A stretch of 64,000 bases of DNA, taken from positions 62,001-126,000 of the forward strand of contig CANNBS010000006.1 in NCBI GenBank assembly GCA_947502925.1, written 5' to 3'. This stretch comes from an uncultured Marinicella sp. GTDB taxonomy: Bacteria; Pseudomonadota; Gammaproteobacteria; Xanthomonadales; Marinicellaceae. A program made the translations under genes and the position numbers. The notes under the pieces are model-generated. The model did no database searches. It had not been told where the DNA came from and saw only the letters and a list, made by a program, of their open reading frames with translations. Shown one piece after another: positions 45,979-54,323 of the stretch (the first letter of the stretch is position 1; the number at the start of each line of letters is the position of its first letter).

Positions 45979-47063
45979 TAGAACATAATCGAACTGAGGA
46001 ACATAACAATAAAGGTGGCGGTGAAGAAGCTAATCATCGCCAGAGGGAAGAACATAATAAAATAAATAATGGTTTTGAATAAATTCCGGGGATAGACCCG
46101 ATGAAGGCTGATGGCGATGTAGCTTAAAACCAGCACAGACAGCATGCCTGTCAAGTACGGAAATGGATACAGCCAATATAGGCCCATACCCAGCATTATG
46201 GCAAGAAAAATAAATGAACGCAGATGTAAGTGATAAACAAAATGCACCACATAATGCGTTCTTGGATAAAATAACTTAAATAAGCCTGCCATCAGTAAAA
46301 CATCCAGAAATACAGCCCAGGTCATGTTACCGAATAAAAACTTCAAAAAGCCCTTCGGATCCTGGGTGAAGCGAAGAATGGCACGAAAAATCAGCTGATC
46401 CGTCAGACTTGAAACCTGGTATTTTTCAATAAACTCCTCAACACTAAGCTGATAAATATCATTTTGTTTAAAGGTGTAAGTGTGACTAAAAAAAGTTAAT
46501 TCACCGGTTTTGTCCAAATCCAATGCCATCAATTCTTCGGCTGAGGCTAAATGTTGTTGGATTTGGCCTTTTTTATCTATGGCGAGATCCTGCTTTTCTA
46601 ACCATTGGCTTATATCATTCAGATGTTGGTGGATATAACTGTCCGGTGAGATATACCGTAAGAGCTCAGAACGGTCAATTTCAGCACCCTTAACAGACTT
46701 GTTTTCAGTCTCACCCGAAGTAAAGCGCAAATTATCAATATCAGCCAATGACATCAATAAAAATAAAGTAAACATCAAAACCACAAAAACGCGAATCGGC
46801 GACAGGTAATTGACCCGTCGGGTGGCCAAATATTCACGGGTTAAAAAGCCGGGCTTAACCAACCCGATGGCGGTTTGGGTGATTTTGGATTCAATATTAA
46901 AGGTGTTGGCAAAGAACTGGCCAATCATATGCCAGACACTGTGTAAGCCTAAGCCTGATTTCTGACTGCAATGCGGACAATAGTCATAACCGCTACGGTA
47001 AGTTTCACCACAATTCGGGCAAACCGATTTGCTGTGACCGTGGTATAAATTGATTGACCCCAC
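45978..47063 (-). CDS. DUF3667 membrane protein with zinc ribbon
   Basis: A 361-residue protein with an N-terminal zinc-ribbon C15-x2-C18 ... C29-x2-C32 (SVCPNCGETY...YCPHCSQ). The DUF3667 signature follows: FFANTFNIESKITQTAIGLVKPGFLTREYLATRRVNYLSPIRVFV. A first membrane helix, an extra-cytoplasmic region of about 150 residues and about five C-terminal helices complete it. The start is GTG at 47063 with GGGGA four bases upstream. Function unknown. It is coupled to the methyltransferase downstream. Confidence 0.82.
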   Translation of the reverse strand: MGSINLYHGHSKSVCPNCGETYRSGYDYCPHCSQKSGLGLHSVWHMIGQFFANTFNIESKITQTAIGLVKPGFLTREYLATRRVNYLSPIRVFVVLMFTLFLLMSLADIDNLRFTSGETENKSVKGAEIDRSELLRYISPDSYIHQHLNDISQWLEKQDLAIDKKGQIQQHLASAEELMALDLDKTGELTFFSHTYTFKQNDIYQLSVEEFIEKYQVSSLTDQLIFRAILRFTQDPKGFLKFLFGNMTWAVFLDVLLMAGLFKLFYPRTHYVVHFVYHLHLRSFIFLAIMLGMGLYWLYPFPYLTGMLSVLVLSYIAISLHRVYPRNLFKTIIYFIMFFPLAMISFFTATFIVMFLSSIMF

Positions 47064-47142
47064 TTTTCCCCGCCAATTGTCTGAAAGAAAAGTTATTTTA
47101 GCACAGGGCTTGATTTCACATCTGTTTTAGAAAACTGATAAA

Positions 47143-47595
47143 TTATTCTTTTCGTGGATAAGCAAAGCGGTACTGCTTAAATAAAAGATATAAAACAACT
47201 GCAGCTATCGAGCTTAGCAGGCCGTAGTAGAAAACTGTATGTTCTGACCTGATTGATTTATCCACAAAGATAGGAATCAACAGCAGCATTAAAAAACCAA
47301 TGCCGGTGATCAGTTTTATCCATAAATTTACTTTAACTTCATCACAGGCGAAGTTCTGTGGCTCACCATTCACCAGTACCTCGGTGACTGTGTTTTCACT
47401 GTCCACATAAATACGATATTGACGACCTTCTAATTCAAATTCATGAGTTCTGTCGCTTTTCATCTCGATAAATGAGACCAGTTTATTGTGATGATAGACG
47501 CTTTCATTCTGCTCGCTGTCTAAGCGGGTTATCAGCTTAAAGGATGTGTTGTTCACGCGGAGTAATTGTCTTTTACATTGATCCATACGATTCAT
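47143..47595 (-). CDS. Hypothetical protein with two C-terminal membrane helices
   Basis: A 150-residue protein of no recognised family. The first 95 residues look like a soluble beta-rich domain (RQYRIYVDSENTVTEVLVNGE). They are followed by two membrane helices (WIKLITGIGFLMLLLIPIFV and VFYYGLLSSIAAVVLYLLF) and a basic end (YPRKE). AGGA lies about ten bases before the ATG; a second ATG at 47586 is possible. It follows the TraB/GumN gene after 36 bases and may share its transcript. Confidence 0.6.
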   Translation of the reverse strand: MNRMDQCKRQLLRVNNTSFKLITRLDSEQNESVYHHNKLVSFIEMKSDRTHEFELEGRQYRIYVDSENTVTEVLVNGEPQNFACDEVKVNLWIKLITGIGFLMLLLIPIFVDKSIRSEHTVFYYGLLSSIAAVVLYLLFKQYRFAYPRKE

Positions 47596-47631
47596 TTTTT
47601 ATTGTCCTGTTTGTTTTTTGACTGATCTGAT

Positions 47632-48531
47632 TTATTTCATAACCGGCTTTACGGTTAATCCTGCATCCCGCAACAACTGAATCACACCTTGTTCACCGGC
47701 TAAATGACCCGCACCGAAAGCAAAGACTGTTGGCTTTTGTTGCGCAATAGCGGGAATCTTAATGGCCCATTGTTTACTTCTGTCATGAAGTGTAACCTTC
47801 TCAACATAGTCCCAATCTTCAACAGTTTCAGAATAGTTAGACGAATAGTCAAGTAAACCAACGATATCTTCATCCACATAGGTATCAGCCATATTATCCA
47901 GAAGATTTCCTATCTCACGAAACAACGTGATGTGATCTTCTGTTATCATCTGTTCATTATCAGGCGTTAACGCTGATAAAACTTTTTTTCGGTCTTCCAC
48001 AGTTTCCAATCCATTAATTGACATGCCGGACTTGTGTGCTAATACCATTAATTCCTGGTCAAGTAACTTTATATTGGGACAGGACATTGCTTCCATAGAT
48101 AAGGCCATCACTATTCCCATATAGGTGACTTGCTCAAACATATCGATGCTATATTGGCTGTGATTTTCTAAATAATTATTCAATCGATCATATTGCACTT
48201 GTGAAAGGCGTTTTTTGAGAGGCTCTGAAGCCATGCTTTCTTTCATCATGGCTTGCAACACTTCCGGATCATCAAAATCCACTTCTAAATAAAGTTGTTG
48301 CGTTTTGTCAAAGGATTTACGCATTTTGGAGCTTATAGAAAAGTCTTCTTCACACAGCATATGCATGGTGCCCACCAAATAAGAGGGCTGTTCAATATTC
48401 GGGCCACTGACTTCCCAGACAACCGAGTTTTCAAGCCGCTGCCCGTCCGAATCAGTAAATACTTGAACCAGGCTCATTGCCAGACCAACTATGACCGGAA
48501 CGAACACCATGGATGAATTTAAATTTCTCAT
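47632..48531 (-). CDS. TraB/GumN-family protein, paralogue 1
   Basis: A 299-residue exported protein of the TraB/GumN (TIKI-like) family. The start at 48531 has GGAG six bases upstream and gives a proper signal peptide (MVFVPVIVGLAMSLVQVF); the frame is open further up to 48594. Hallmarks are YLVGTMHMLCEEDF at the front with the conserved GTxH, LDQELMVLA and GLETVEDR in the middle, and FAFGAGHLAGEQGVIQLLRDAGL at the end. These proteins are putative metal-dependent proteases. It is closely related in every block to the protein at 49718-50617. Confidence 0.85.
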   Translation of the reverse strand: MRNLNSSMVFVPVIVGLAMSLVQVFTDSDGQRLENSVVWEVSGPNIEQPSYLVGTMHMLCEEDFSISSKMRKSFDKTQQLYLEVDFDDPEVLQAMMKESMASEPLKKRLSQVQYDRLNNYLENHSQYSIDMFEQVTYMGIVMALSMEAMSCPNIKLLDQELMVLAHKSGMSINGLETVEDRKKVLSALTPDNEQMITEDHITLFREIGNLLDNMADTYVDEDIVGLLDYSSNYSETVEDWDYVEKVTLHDRSKQWAIKIPAIAQQKPTVFAFGAGHLAGEQGVIQLLRDAGLTVKPVMK

Positions 48532-48604
48532 AATAACTCCCAATTTTTTTGATGAATATTTAGTTAGTAGATAAAACAATATTTTATTACACAATTAAAA
48601 CCAA

Positions 48605-49222
48605 TTAATTAAATTGACTGATAATTTTTTCTAAACTACCTAACTGTTTTCCATACATTTTATTATAAATATATTTATTTAAAAGTGTGCATAGAAAAGC
48701 AAACATTAAAATGCCAACCAATACCAAAATAATTTGGCTTAATGGGAAGTTTAGATAAAGGTATTTATCGGTATAATATCTGCTTAAACGCACGCTGCCA
48801 AAATTGATAATAAGTACAGGCACGCATATGGCCGCCATAAAACCAAAAGAAAAATATAAACAAATTTCAATCCAGGCTTTAATTTTAATAATAAAGATTT
48901 CAATGGCTTGCCGACTGGTTAGATCTGATATTCCCAAACCCTTCACCAGTCTTATTGCGGCTAAAAGCCAGGCAAAATAAATAACGATGACATTAAACAT
49001 GGTCAAGTTATAGAGCACCTGGGCTGAATCATGCATTTTGTTTACCATGGGAATAAAAATTAAATAAATGATAAAAACGAGCCCCATTAAAATTTCAATA
49101 ATAAGCCTTTTTCGAATTTTCTTCATGGCAGAATGAGATGATTTAATATCCTTAACAGATAAAGGAATGTTTAAATCATTGGGCTCATCGTCCATGGCTT
49201 TTTTAATGTCATCAAAGTTCAT
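48605..49222 (-). CDS. Membrane protein encoded with the sigma factor, possible anti-sigma factor
   Basis: A 205-residue protein with a short acidic cytosolic N-terminus (MNFDDIKKAMDDEPNDL), a predicted helix (SHSAMKKIRKRL) and four membrane segments. It has no zinc-binding anti-sigma motif (HxxxCxxC). Its start overlaps the sigma-factor gene by 11 bases, the usual place for an anti-sigma factor, so that role is inferred from context only. The gene is AT-rich compared with its neighbours. Confidence 0.6.
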   Translation of the reverse strand: MNFDDIKKAMDDEPNDLNIPLSVKDIKSSHSAMKKIRKRLIIEILMGLVFIIYLIFIPMVNKMHDSAQVLYNLTMFNVIVIYFAWLLAAIRLVKGLGISDLTSRQAIEIFIIKIKAWIEICLYFSFGFMAAICVPVLIINFGSVRLSRYYTDKYLYLNFPLSQIILVLVGILMFAFLCTLLNKYIYNKMYGKQLGSLEKIISQFN

Positions 49223-49709
49223 TGTTCTGTGCCTCGATTATGTTCTGTAGTTTTGCTTTGGTGCGGTTGGTTTTAACCCGGACGTTATTGGCTGAGATGC
49301 CCAGGGTTTCAGCGATCTCGTCACCGCTTAGGCCTTCGATATAAAGTAATATGAGGGCCTTTTCGACTTCGTTCAGGTATTTGACGGCGCCGTAGAATTG
49401 TTTTAATTGTCGTTCGTGTTTATCGTCATAAGGCGCTTTGGCGCGAGCATCCTGATCGGATAATACTTGGTTGTCGGGTCTTTTCTTGTCGTTTTTATGA
49501 AACACCAAGGCGGTGTTAATGGCGACACGGTACATCCAGGTGGAAAAGGCGCTTTTATGTTTGAAGGTTTTCAGGGAGCGCCAAAGTTGGCAGATGATTT
49601 CCTGGAATAAGTCTTTGCGGTCTTCGGGGTGGTCACAATAGATCCTGCTCACCTTGAGCAGGATCCCTTTGTGTTGTTCAAGTTTGTCGAGGAATTCCGT
49701 TTCAGTCAC
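49212..49709 (-). CDS. ECF-type RNA polymerase sigma factor
   Basis: A 165-residue sigma-70-family factor with region 2 (YCDHPEDRKDLFQEIICQLWRSLKTFKHKSAFSTWMYRVAINTAL) and region 4 (YLNEVEKALILLYIEGLSGDEIAETLGISANNVRVKTNRTKAKL). Regions 1 and 3 are missing, as in ECF factors. The start is GTG at 49709, eight bases after the stop of the upstream TraB/GumN gene, with no clear Shine-Dalgarno sequence; coupling is likely. Its target promoters are not evident in the window. Confidence 0.9.
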   Translation of the reverse strand: MTETEFLDKLEQHKGILLKVSRIYCDHPEDRKDLFQEIICQLWRSLKTFKHKSAFSTWMYRVAINTALVFHKNDKKRPDNQVLSDQDARAKAPYDDKHERQLKQFYGAVKYLNEVEKALILLYIEGLSGDEIAETLGISANNVRVKTNRTKAKLQNIIEAQNNEL

Positions 49710-49717
49710 GTCAGACT

Positions 49718-50617
49718 TTATTTCATGATTGGCTTTACGGTTAAACCGATATTCCGCAGTAACTGAATGACGCCATTCTCACCGGCTAAATGCGCCGCGC
49801 CAAAAGCAAAGACAGTGGGTTTTTCTTGTGCGATTCCGGGTATTTTAGCGACCCAGTTTTTGTTTCTGTCATCAAGTAAGACCCGCTCAACCTTTTCCCA
49901 GGATTTTGCCGAACCGGGGTAATTTTGCATAAAATTAAGCAAACCACCAATGTCTTCTTGTTGATATAAATTGTCCATCTTCGTCAGGTATTTGTCCATG
50001 TCAATCATCATAGCCATTTCTTCTTCAGACATTAGCTGACCCTTTTCAGGGGTCATCACCTTAATTGCCGCCATTTGTTCAGCCACAGTCTCTAATCCAT
50101 GTATCGGCAATTCCAAACGCTGCGCAAACAGTGATAATTCATTATCAAGGCTTTTAATACTTGCGCAAGCCATGGCTTCATATATCAAACCGCTCATAAT
50201 AGCCATGTATTCGACTTGATCAAACATCTCAATTTTAAACTGACTATGCTCCGATAAAAAGTCAGCAAATTGATCATACTGCTCTTGTGAAAACCGATCT
50301 TTCAAAGATTTTTTGGCCACCATGGCTTTCATCATTTCACTTTTATTTTTTGGATCATCTAAATCCATTTCAAAGTATGCTTGTTGCGATTGCTCAAAAG
50401 CTGTCTTTATTTTTGGACTAATGGCAAAGTCTTTTTCACACATAATATGCATGGTCCCCACCAAATAAGATGGCTTTTCAAGATCCGGTCCGGTCACTTC
50501 CCAGACCACAGAATTGGCCAATTCTGGTGTATCGGCTTTGCTGTAGGCTTGACTAAAACCAAGGGTAAAGCCCACGATCCAGACTAATAGAATTGTTATA
50601 GAGAGAAATTTTTTCAT
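49718..50617 (-). CDS. TraB/GumN-family protein, paralogue 2
   Basis: A 299-residue exported protein with the same length and order of motifs as the paralogue at 47632-48531: NSVVWEVTGPDLEKPSYLVGTMH, LDNELSLFAQRL, GLETVAEQ and FAFGAAHLAGENGVIQLLR. The ATG at 50617 is preferred to a GTG at 50626 because it gives a clean signal peptide (LSITILLVWIVGFTLGFSQA). It heads the TraB-sigma-membrane protein group, 110 bases behind the kinase gene. A protease-like role is known only by family. Confidence 0.85.
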   Translation of the reverse strand: MKKFLSITILLVWIVGFTLGFSQAYSKADTPELANSVVWEVTGPDLEKPSYLVGTMHIMCEKDFAISPKIKTAFEQSQQAYFEMDLDDPKNKSEMMKAMVAKKSLKDRFSQEQYDQFADFLSEHSQFKIEMFDQVEYMAIMSGLIYEAMACASIKSLDNELSLFAQRLELPIHGLETVAEQMAAIKVMTPEKGQLMSEEEMAMMIDMDKYLTKMDNLYQQEDIGGLLNFMQNYPGSAKSWEKVERVLLDDRNKNWVAKIPGIAQEKPTVFAFGAAHLAGENGVIQLLRNIGLTVKPIMK

Positions 50618-50727
50618 TGCATTCACATTTAATTAGAAAGTACCGGGTTAGTAAGGAATAATAAGACTTATTACAATTTTTTTTAAATTATTTTTTTGTC
50701 GGTGCTTTATTTAATTAACCCAATCCC

Positions 50728-53262
50728 TTAAGGTGCTTCAGTTTTCAGTGATTTAAAAGTGTCTTTCGCCATGGTCAGCCAGTCTTCGTTGACGGGATCT
50801 TGGGCCTGAAGTGTTTTAAGAAGCTGTTGTTCGATCTTTTGGACCTGATTATATTCACCTTGTTCATGCAAAATGGTGGCTTTGAGTAGCGATGTTCTGA
50901 GCTCACGGCGGTGAAACGGAATGTCATCGTGGGAAAAAATAGCCTGTGCTTGTTCGATATGAACCAGTGCCTGTTGGCTGTTTCCGGTGTGGTAGAGCGC
51001 GTCGGCCAGCTCAAATTGATAAGCTGCCACGGTATCATGTTTGGAGCCCAAAGCCTGTGTCATCAAATCCACCACCTGACTAAACACGTCCACGGCTTGC
51101 TGATAATCTTCGTCTTTGGTCAATAACACACCATAGTTCGCCAAAGTCATGCCGTATTGATAATTAAAGTTCTGACCGTTGTCCGGGTTGGCTGCCATGA
51201 TGTGTTCAAATACATCCAACGATTTTCTATTCCAGAATTTCGCCTGCTCTAAGTCTTGAAGGAAAAAGTAATCCACCGCCAGATTATCATAAGCACCAAT
51301 TAAATCAGCGTGAAAGGGCGGTAAATGGGTTTCATACACTTCAACCACCTGTTGCCTCAATTTTAGTGACTCAGCTCTTCGATCAGTCAATGAATACACG
51401 TGCGCCAGATTGGACATTAAATTGGCTTTTAATCCCTGCACATTATCTGGCTGATTTTTGTCGATAATAACCAAGGCCTGGTTAAAACTCTTTTCAGCCC
51501 GAGGCAACTCACCTTTGTTCAAGAAACTCATACCCCGGGCGTTATGCGCATCAGCCTGATGTTGGGGATTCGTTTGCGGGTTTTGTTGAGCGGTTTGAAT
51601 GATTTCATCGGTGATGGCCAACGCTTGATCAAACCGGTTTAAGCGTATGTGAATCAGGGCCATGTAATTTTTATTATGTAAAACCGTCTCCAGGTTGTCA
51701 GGCTGGTATTGATTCGAGGCTTTAAATAATTTCAAAGCCTGTTCAAAATCACCCTGATCCATTCGCAAGGTGGCGTATTGGGATGCGATGGCTTGTTTAT
51801 TGGCGGCACTGGCATCGTCCATGTCTTTAATCTGTTCGTAAGCCGGCTGAATCAAAGATTCGGCTTTCTCCATACGGCCCAGTACATGAAACACATCACC
51901 AATGGTGGCTTTCATCACATGATGTAATTCCAGCTCATCATCCATTTCTGTGTTAATTTTTTCAGCACCCTGATTCAATAAATCGATGGCGGTGATGTCT
52001 TCTGCTTTTTGTAAAAATGGATTGGAAACTTCAAAAATAGACACTAAAAATGACGCAACCTCCTCAGCCTGGTGTTGTGCTTTTTCAGCTTTATGTTGGG
52101 CGATTTGAGCCTGATTTCTTTCATGACTTAAATCACTGATGTACTTAAAAACAGCCACTGAAACAACCAGAACAGCCACCACAGCCGCCAACCATTTAAG
52201 ACGGCGCGCCGGTTTTTGTTGTATCTTTTTCAACATGGCCAAAGCATCCACCGCGGTGGGTCTTTGCGCCGGAGATGATGACTTCATGCGCTCAATTAAG
52301 TGGGTCAGATCATGACTTAAATCGGTGGGCTTCTGGGTTTTTGCCTGGGATGAATGATCTAATAACTGTTCAGCGGTTAAATCCTTTTTATACACCGGTG
52401 TTTGTGAAAATAATTCCTGAAACACCAAACCCAGGGTATAGATATCAGAAGCGGTGGTGACTTCATCACCGATCGCCTGTTCCGGGGACATATAAGTCAG
52501 GGTGCCCATAATTGCGCCTTGAACAGTGGCATCGGTCGTCAGGTTTAAAGGGGATTGTGTCGAGGATTTTTGTGTCTCGTTGGATTCTAAGCGGGAAATT
52601 CCGAAATCCAGTACCTTAACTTCACCTTTATCCGTTATCATGATGTTATCAGGCTTTAAGTCACGGTGGATAATGTTTTTATTGTGGGTGACTTTCAGCG
52701 CTTCTAACAGTGCAATGCCTGTCCTGATTTTCCTGTTATGCGACCACTGCGCTTTGGGTGATTGTCTTAAAGTTTTACCTTTAATCAGCTCTAAAACCAG
52801 AATATCCGTGTCTTCATTTTCTAACAGATTATAAATCCGACAAATGTTAGGATGATCCAGTTGCGACAGAATCATCGCTTCGCGTCGAAAGCGTGTCTGA
52901 ATCTGCGGACTGATGCTGTGATTACGGTGTAAAATTTTAACCGCAACCTGACGTTTTAAGGTGGTGTCTTCCGCTAAATAAACCGAGCCCATGCCACCTT
53001 GTCCCAATGGTTTAATCAGCTTAATATTCTGAATCGATTGTCCGGATAAATCCTTATCCTCCAGAGAATGAATAACAGACTCAAGTAAACCTCTATCCTC
53101 TAAAAAATCTGTCCGTGTTTTTGACGGTGTCAATAATAAAGCCACTTGGTCAACAACCTCAGCAGGTGCATCCGACTGCTTTAAAAATTCAAAGGCAGCC
53201 TGCGTCTCCATTGAAAGCACTTGTTTTAAAAGTGCATTCACCTGATTTTGTTGGTCAGACAT
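50728..53262 (-). CDS. Transmembrane Ser/Thr protein kinase with TPR repeats
   Basis: An 844-residue Hanks-type kinase. After an 80-residue N-terminal region the kinase domain (about 81-345) has the P-loop GQGGMGSVY, lysine K109 (VAVKIL), E128, catalytic HRDLKPDN with D201, DFG with D219, and the APE-equivalent SPEQ. One membrane helix lies at 356-375, then a coiled coil at about 378-402, and an extracytoplasmic TPR array from about 415 to the end. The ATG is preceded by TAAGGA overlapping the stop codon of the oxidoreductase beta gene eight bases away. It therefore probably belongs to that operon. Confidence 0.88.
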   Translation of the reverse strand: MSDQQNQVNALLKQVLSMETQAAFEFLKQSDAPAEVVDQVALLLTPSKTRTDFLEDRGLLESVIHSLEDKDLSGQSIQNIKLIKPLGQGGMGSVYLAEDTTLKRQVAVKILHRNHSISPQIQTRFRREAMILSQLDHPNICRIYNLLENEDTDILVLELIKGKTLRQSPKAQWSHNRKIRTGIALLEALKVTHNKNIIHRDLKPDNIMITDKGEVKVLDFGISRLESNETQKSSTQSPLNLTTDATVQGAIMGTLTYMSPEQAIGDEVTTASDIYTLGLVFQELFSQTPVYKKDLTAEQLLDHSSQAKTQKPTDLSHDLTHLIERMKSSSPAQRPTAVDALAMLKKIQQKPARRLKWLAAVVAVLVVSVAVFKYISDLSHERNQAQIAQHKAEKAQHQAEEVASFLVSIFEVSNPFLQKAEDITAIDLLNQGAEKINTEMDDELELHHVMKATIGDVFHVLGRMEKAESLIQPAYEQIKDMDDASAANKQAIASQYATLRMDQGDFEQALKLFKASNQYQPDNLETVLHNKNYMALIHIRLNRFDQALAITDEIIQTAQQNPQTNPQHQADAHNARGMSFLNKGELPRAEKSFNQALVIIDKNQPDNVQGLKANLMSNLAHVYSLTDRRAESLKLRQQVVEVYETHLPPFHADLIGAYDNLAVDYFFLQDLEQAKFWNRKSLDVFEHIMAANPDNGQNFNYQYGMTLANYGVLLTKDEDYQQAVDVFSQVVDLMTQALGSKHDTVAAYQFELADALYHTGNSQQALVHIEQAQAIFSHDDIPFHRRELRTSLLKATILHEQGEYNQVQKIEQQLLKTLQAQDPVNEDWLTMAKDTFKSLKTEAP

Positions 53263-53270
53263 ATTTTTCC

Positions 53271-54323
53271 TTAACGTAATTGGGCATTTAATTCTGCCAG
53301 AACTTCAGAACCTGGGCATAATTGATCTTGTGATAAGGCATTAAGTGCTGTGTCCACGGTTTGGATTTTTTCGTGGGTATCAGTGGCGTCGGGATTATGA
53401 TAAATCAGGCCGGTTAATATTTTATGTTTTTCTTTAACGGTTTCGATGCGATTCATGGCGGCTTTTCGGCTGGCCAGATCGTAATCTTGCGCATTTTTTT
53501 GCAAATGTAACTGACTACCATCATGTAAAGTCACAGCCCGCGAACTGCCCGGCGGGTAGTCAACGGTAATTTCCGTCTTGTCCGGAATAAAATCAATGGT
53601 GCCGCTGGCTTCTAAATGATCACGCACCCATTCGTAGCCTTTTGTGGAGGTCGGCGTGTTATTAAAGGTCACACAGGGTGAAATCACATCAATAAAGGCA
53701 AAGCCACGCTGTTTAATGGCGGCTTTAATTATCGGTATTAACTGTTTTTTATCACCGGAAAAACAGCGCGCCACCAACCCTGCACCCAGCTGTAGCGCCA
53801 TTTGGCACAGGTCGATGGAATCAAACACGCTCGCCACACCGCGCTTTCCGGCAGAACCCTGATCGGCGGTGGCCGAATCCTGGCCCTTGGTTAAACCGTA
53901 ACAGCCGTTGTTCATAACAATATAAACCATATTCAATTGCCGCCGGATTACATGAGCAAACTGTCCAAGACCAATGGAAGCGCTGTCGCCGTCACCGGAC
54001 ACCCCTAAATACAATAAATCCTTATTGGCCATATTGGCGCCAGTGGTGACTGACGGCATGCGACCATGCACGGAGTTAAAGCCGTGGGCTTTACCCAGGA
54101 AATAAGTCGGGGTTTTCGAAGAACAGCCGATACCGGAAATCTTGGCAATTTTATGCGGCGCTAAATTCAAATCAAAACAGGATTTAATAATCGCCGCGCT
54201 AATGGAATCATGGCCACAACCGGCACATAAGGTGGATAAAGCGCCTTCATACTGTTTAATCGAATAACCGGCTGCATTGCGGTGACTTTCGGGGTGTCTG
54301 AAATTGGGACGAACATAAGTCAT
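53271..54323 (-). CDS. 2-oxoacid:ferredoxin oxidoreductase, beta subunit
   Basis: A 350-residue thiamine-diphosphate subunit. LCAGCGHDSISAA and GIGCSSKTP provide conserved cysteines, and the TPP/Mg motif is GVSGDGDSASIGLGQFAHVIRRQLNMVYIVMNNGCYGLTKGQ. This is the pattern of KorB-type enzymes, which convert 2-oxoglutarate (or other 2-oxoacids) to the acyl-CoA while reducing ferredoxin. It overlaps the alpha gene by four bases. The substrate is inferred from family and cannot be fixed from the sequence. Confidence 0.88.
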   Translation of the reverse strand: MTYVRPNFRHPESHRNAAGYSIKQYEGALSTLCAGCGHDSISAAIIKSCFDLNLAPHKIAKISGIGCSSKTPTYFLGKAHGFNSVHGRMPSVTTGANMANKDLLYLGVSGDGDSASIGLGQFAHVIRRQLNMVYIVMNNGCYGLTKGQDSATADQGSAGKRGVASVFDSIDLCQMALQLGAGLVARCFSGDKKQLIPIIKAAIKQRGFAFIDVISPCVTFNNTPTSTKGYEWVRDHLEASGTIDFIPDKTEITVDYPPGSSRAVTLHDGSQLHLQKNAQDYDLASRKAAMNRIETVKEKHKILTGLIYHNPDATDTHEKIQTVDTALNALSQDQLCPGSEVLAELNAQLR

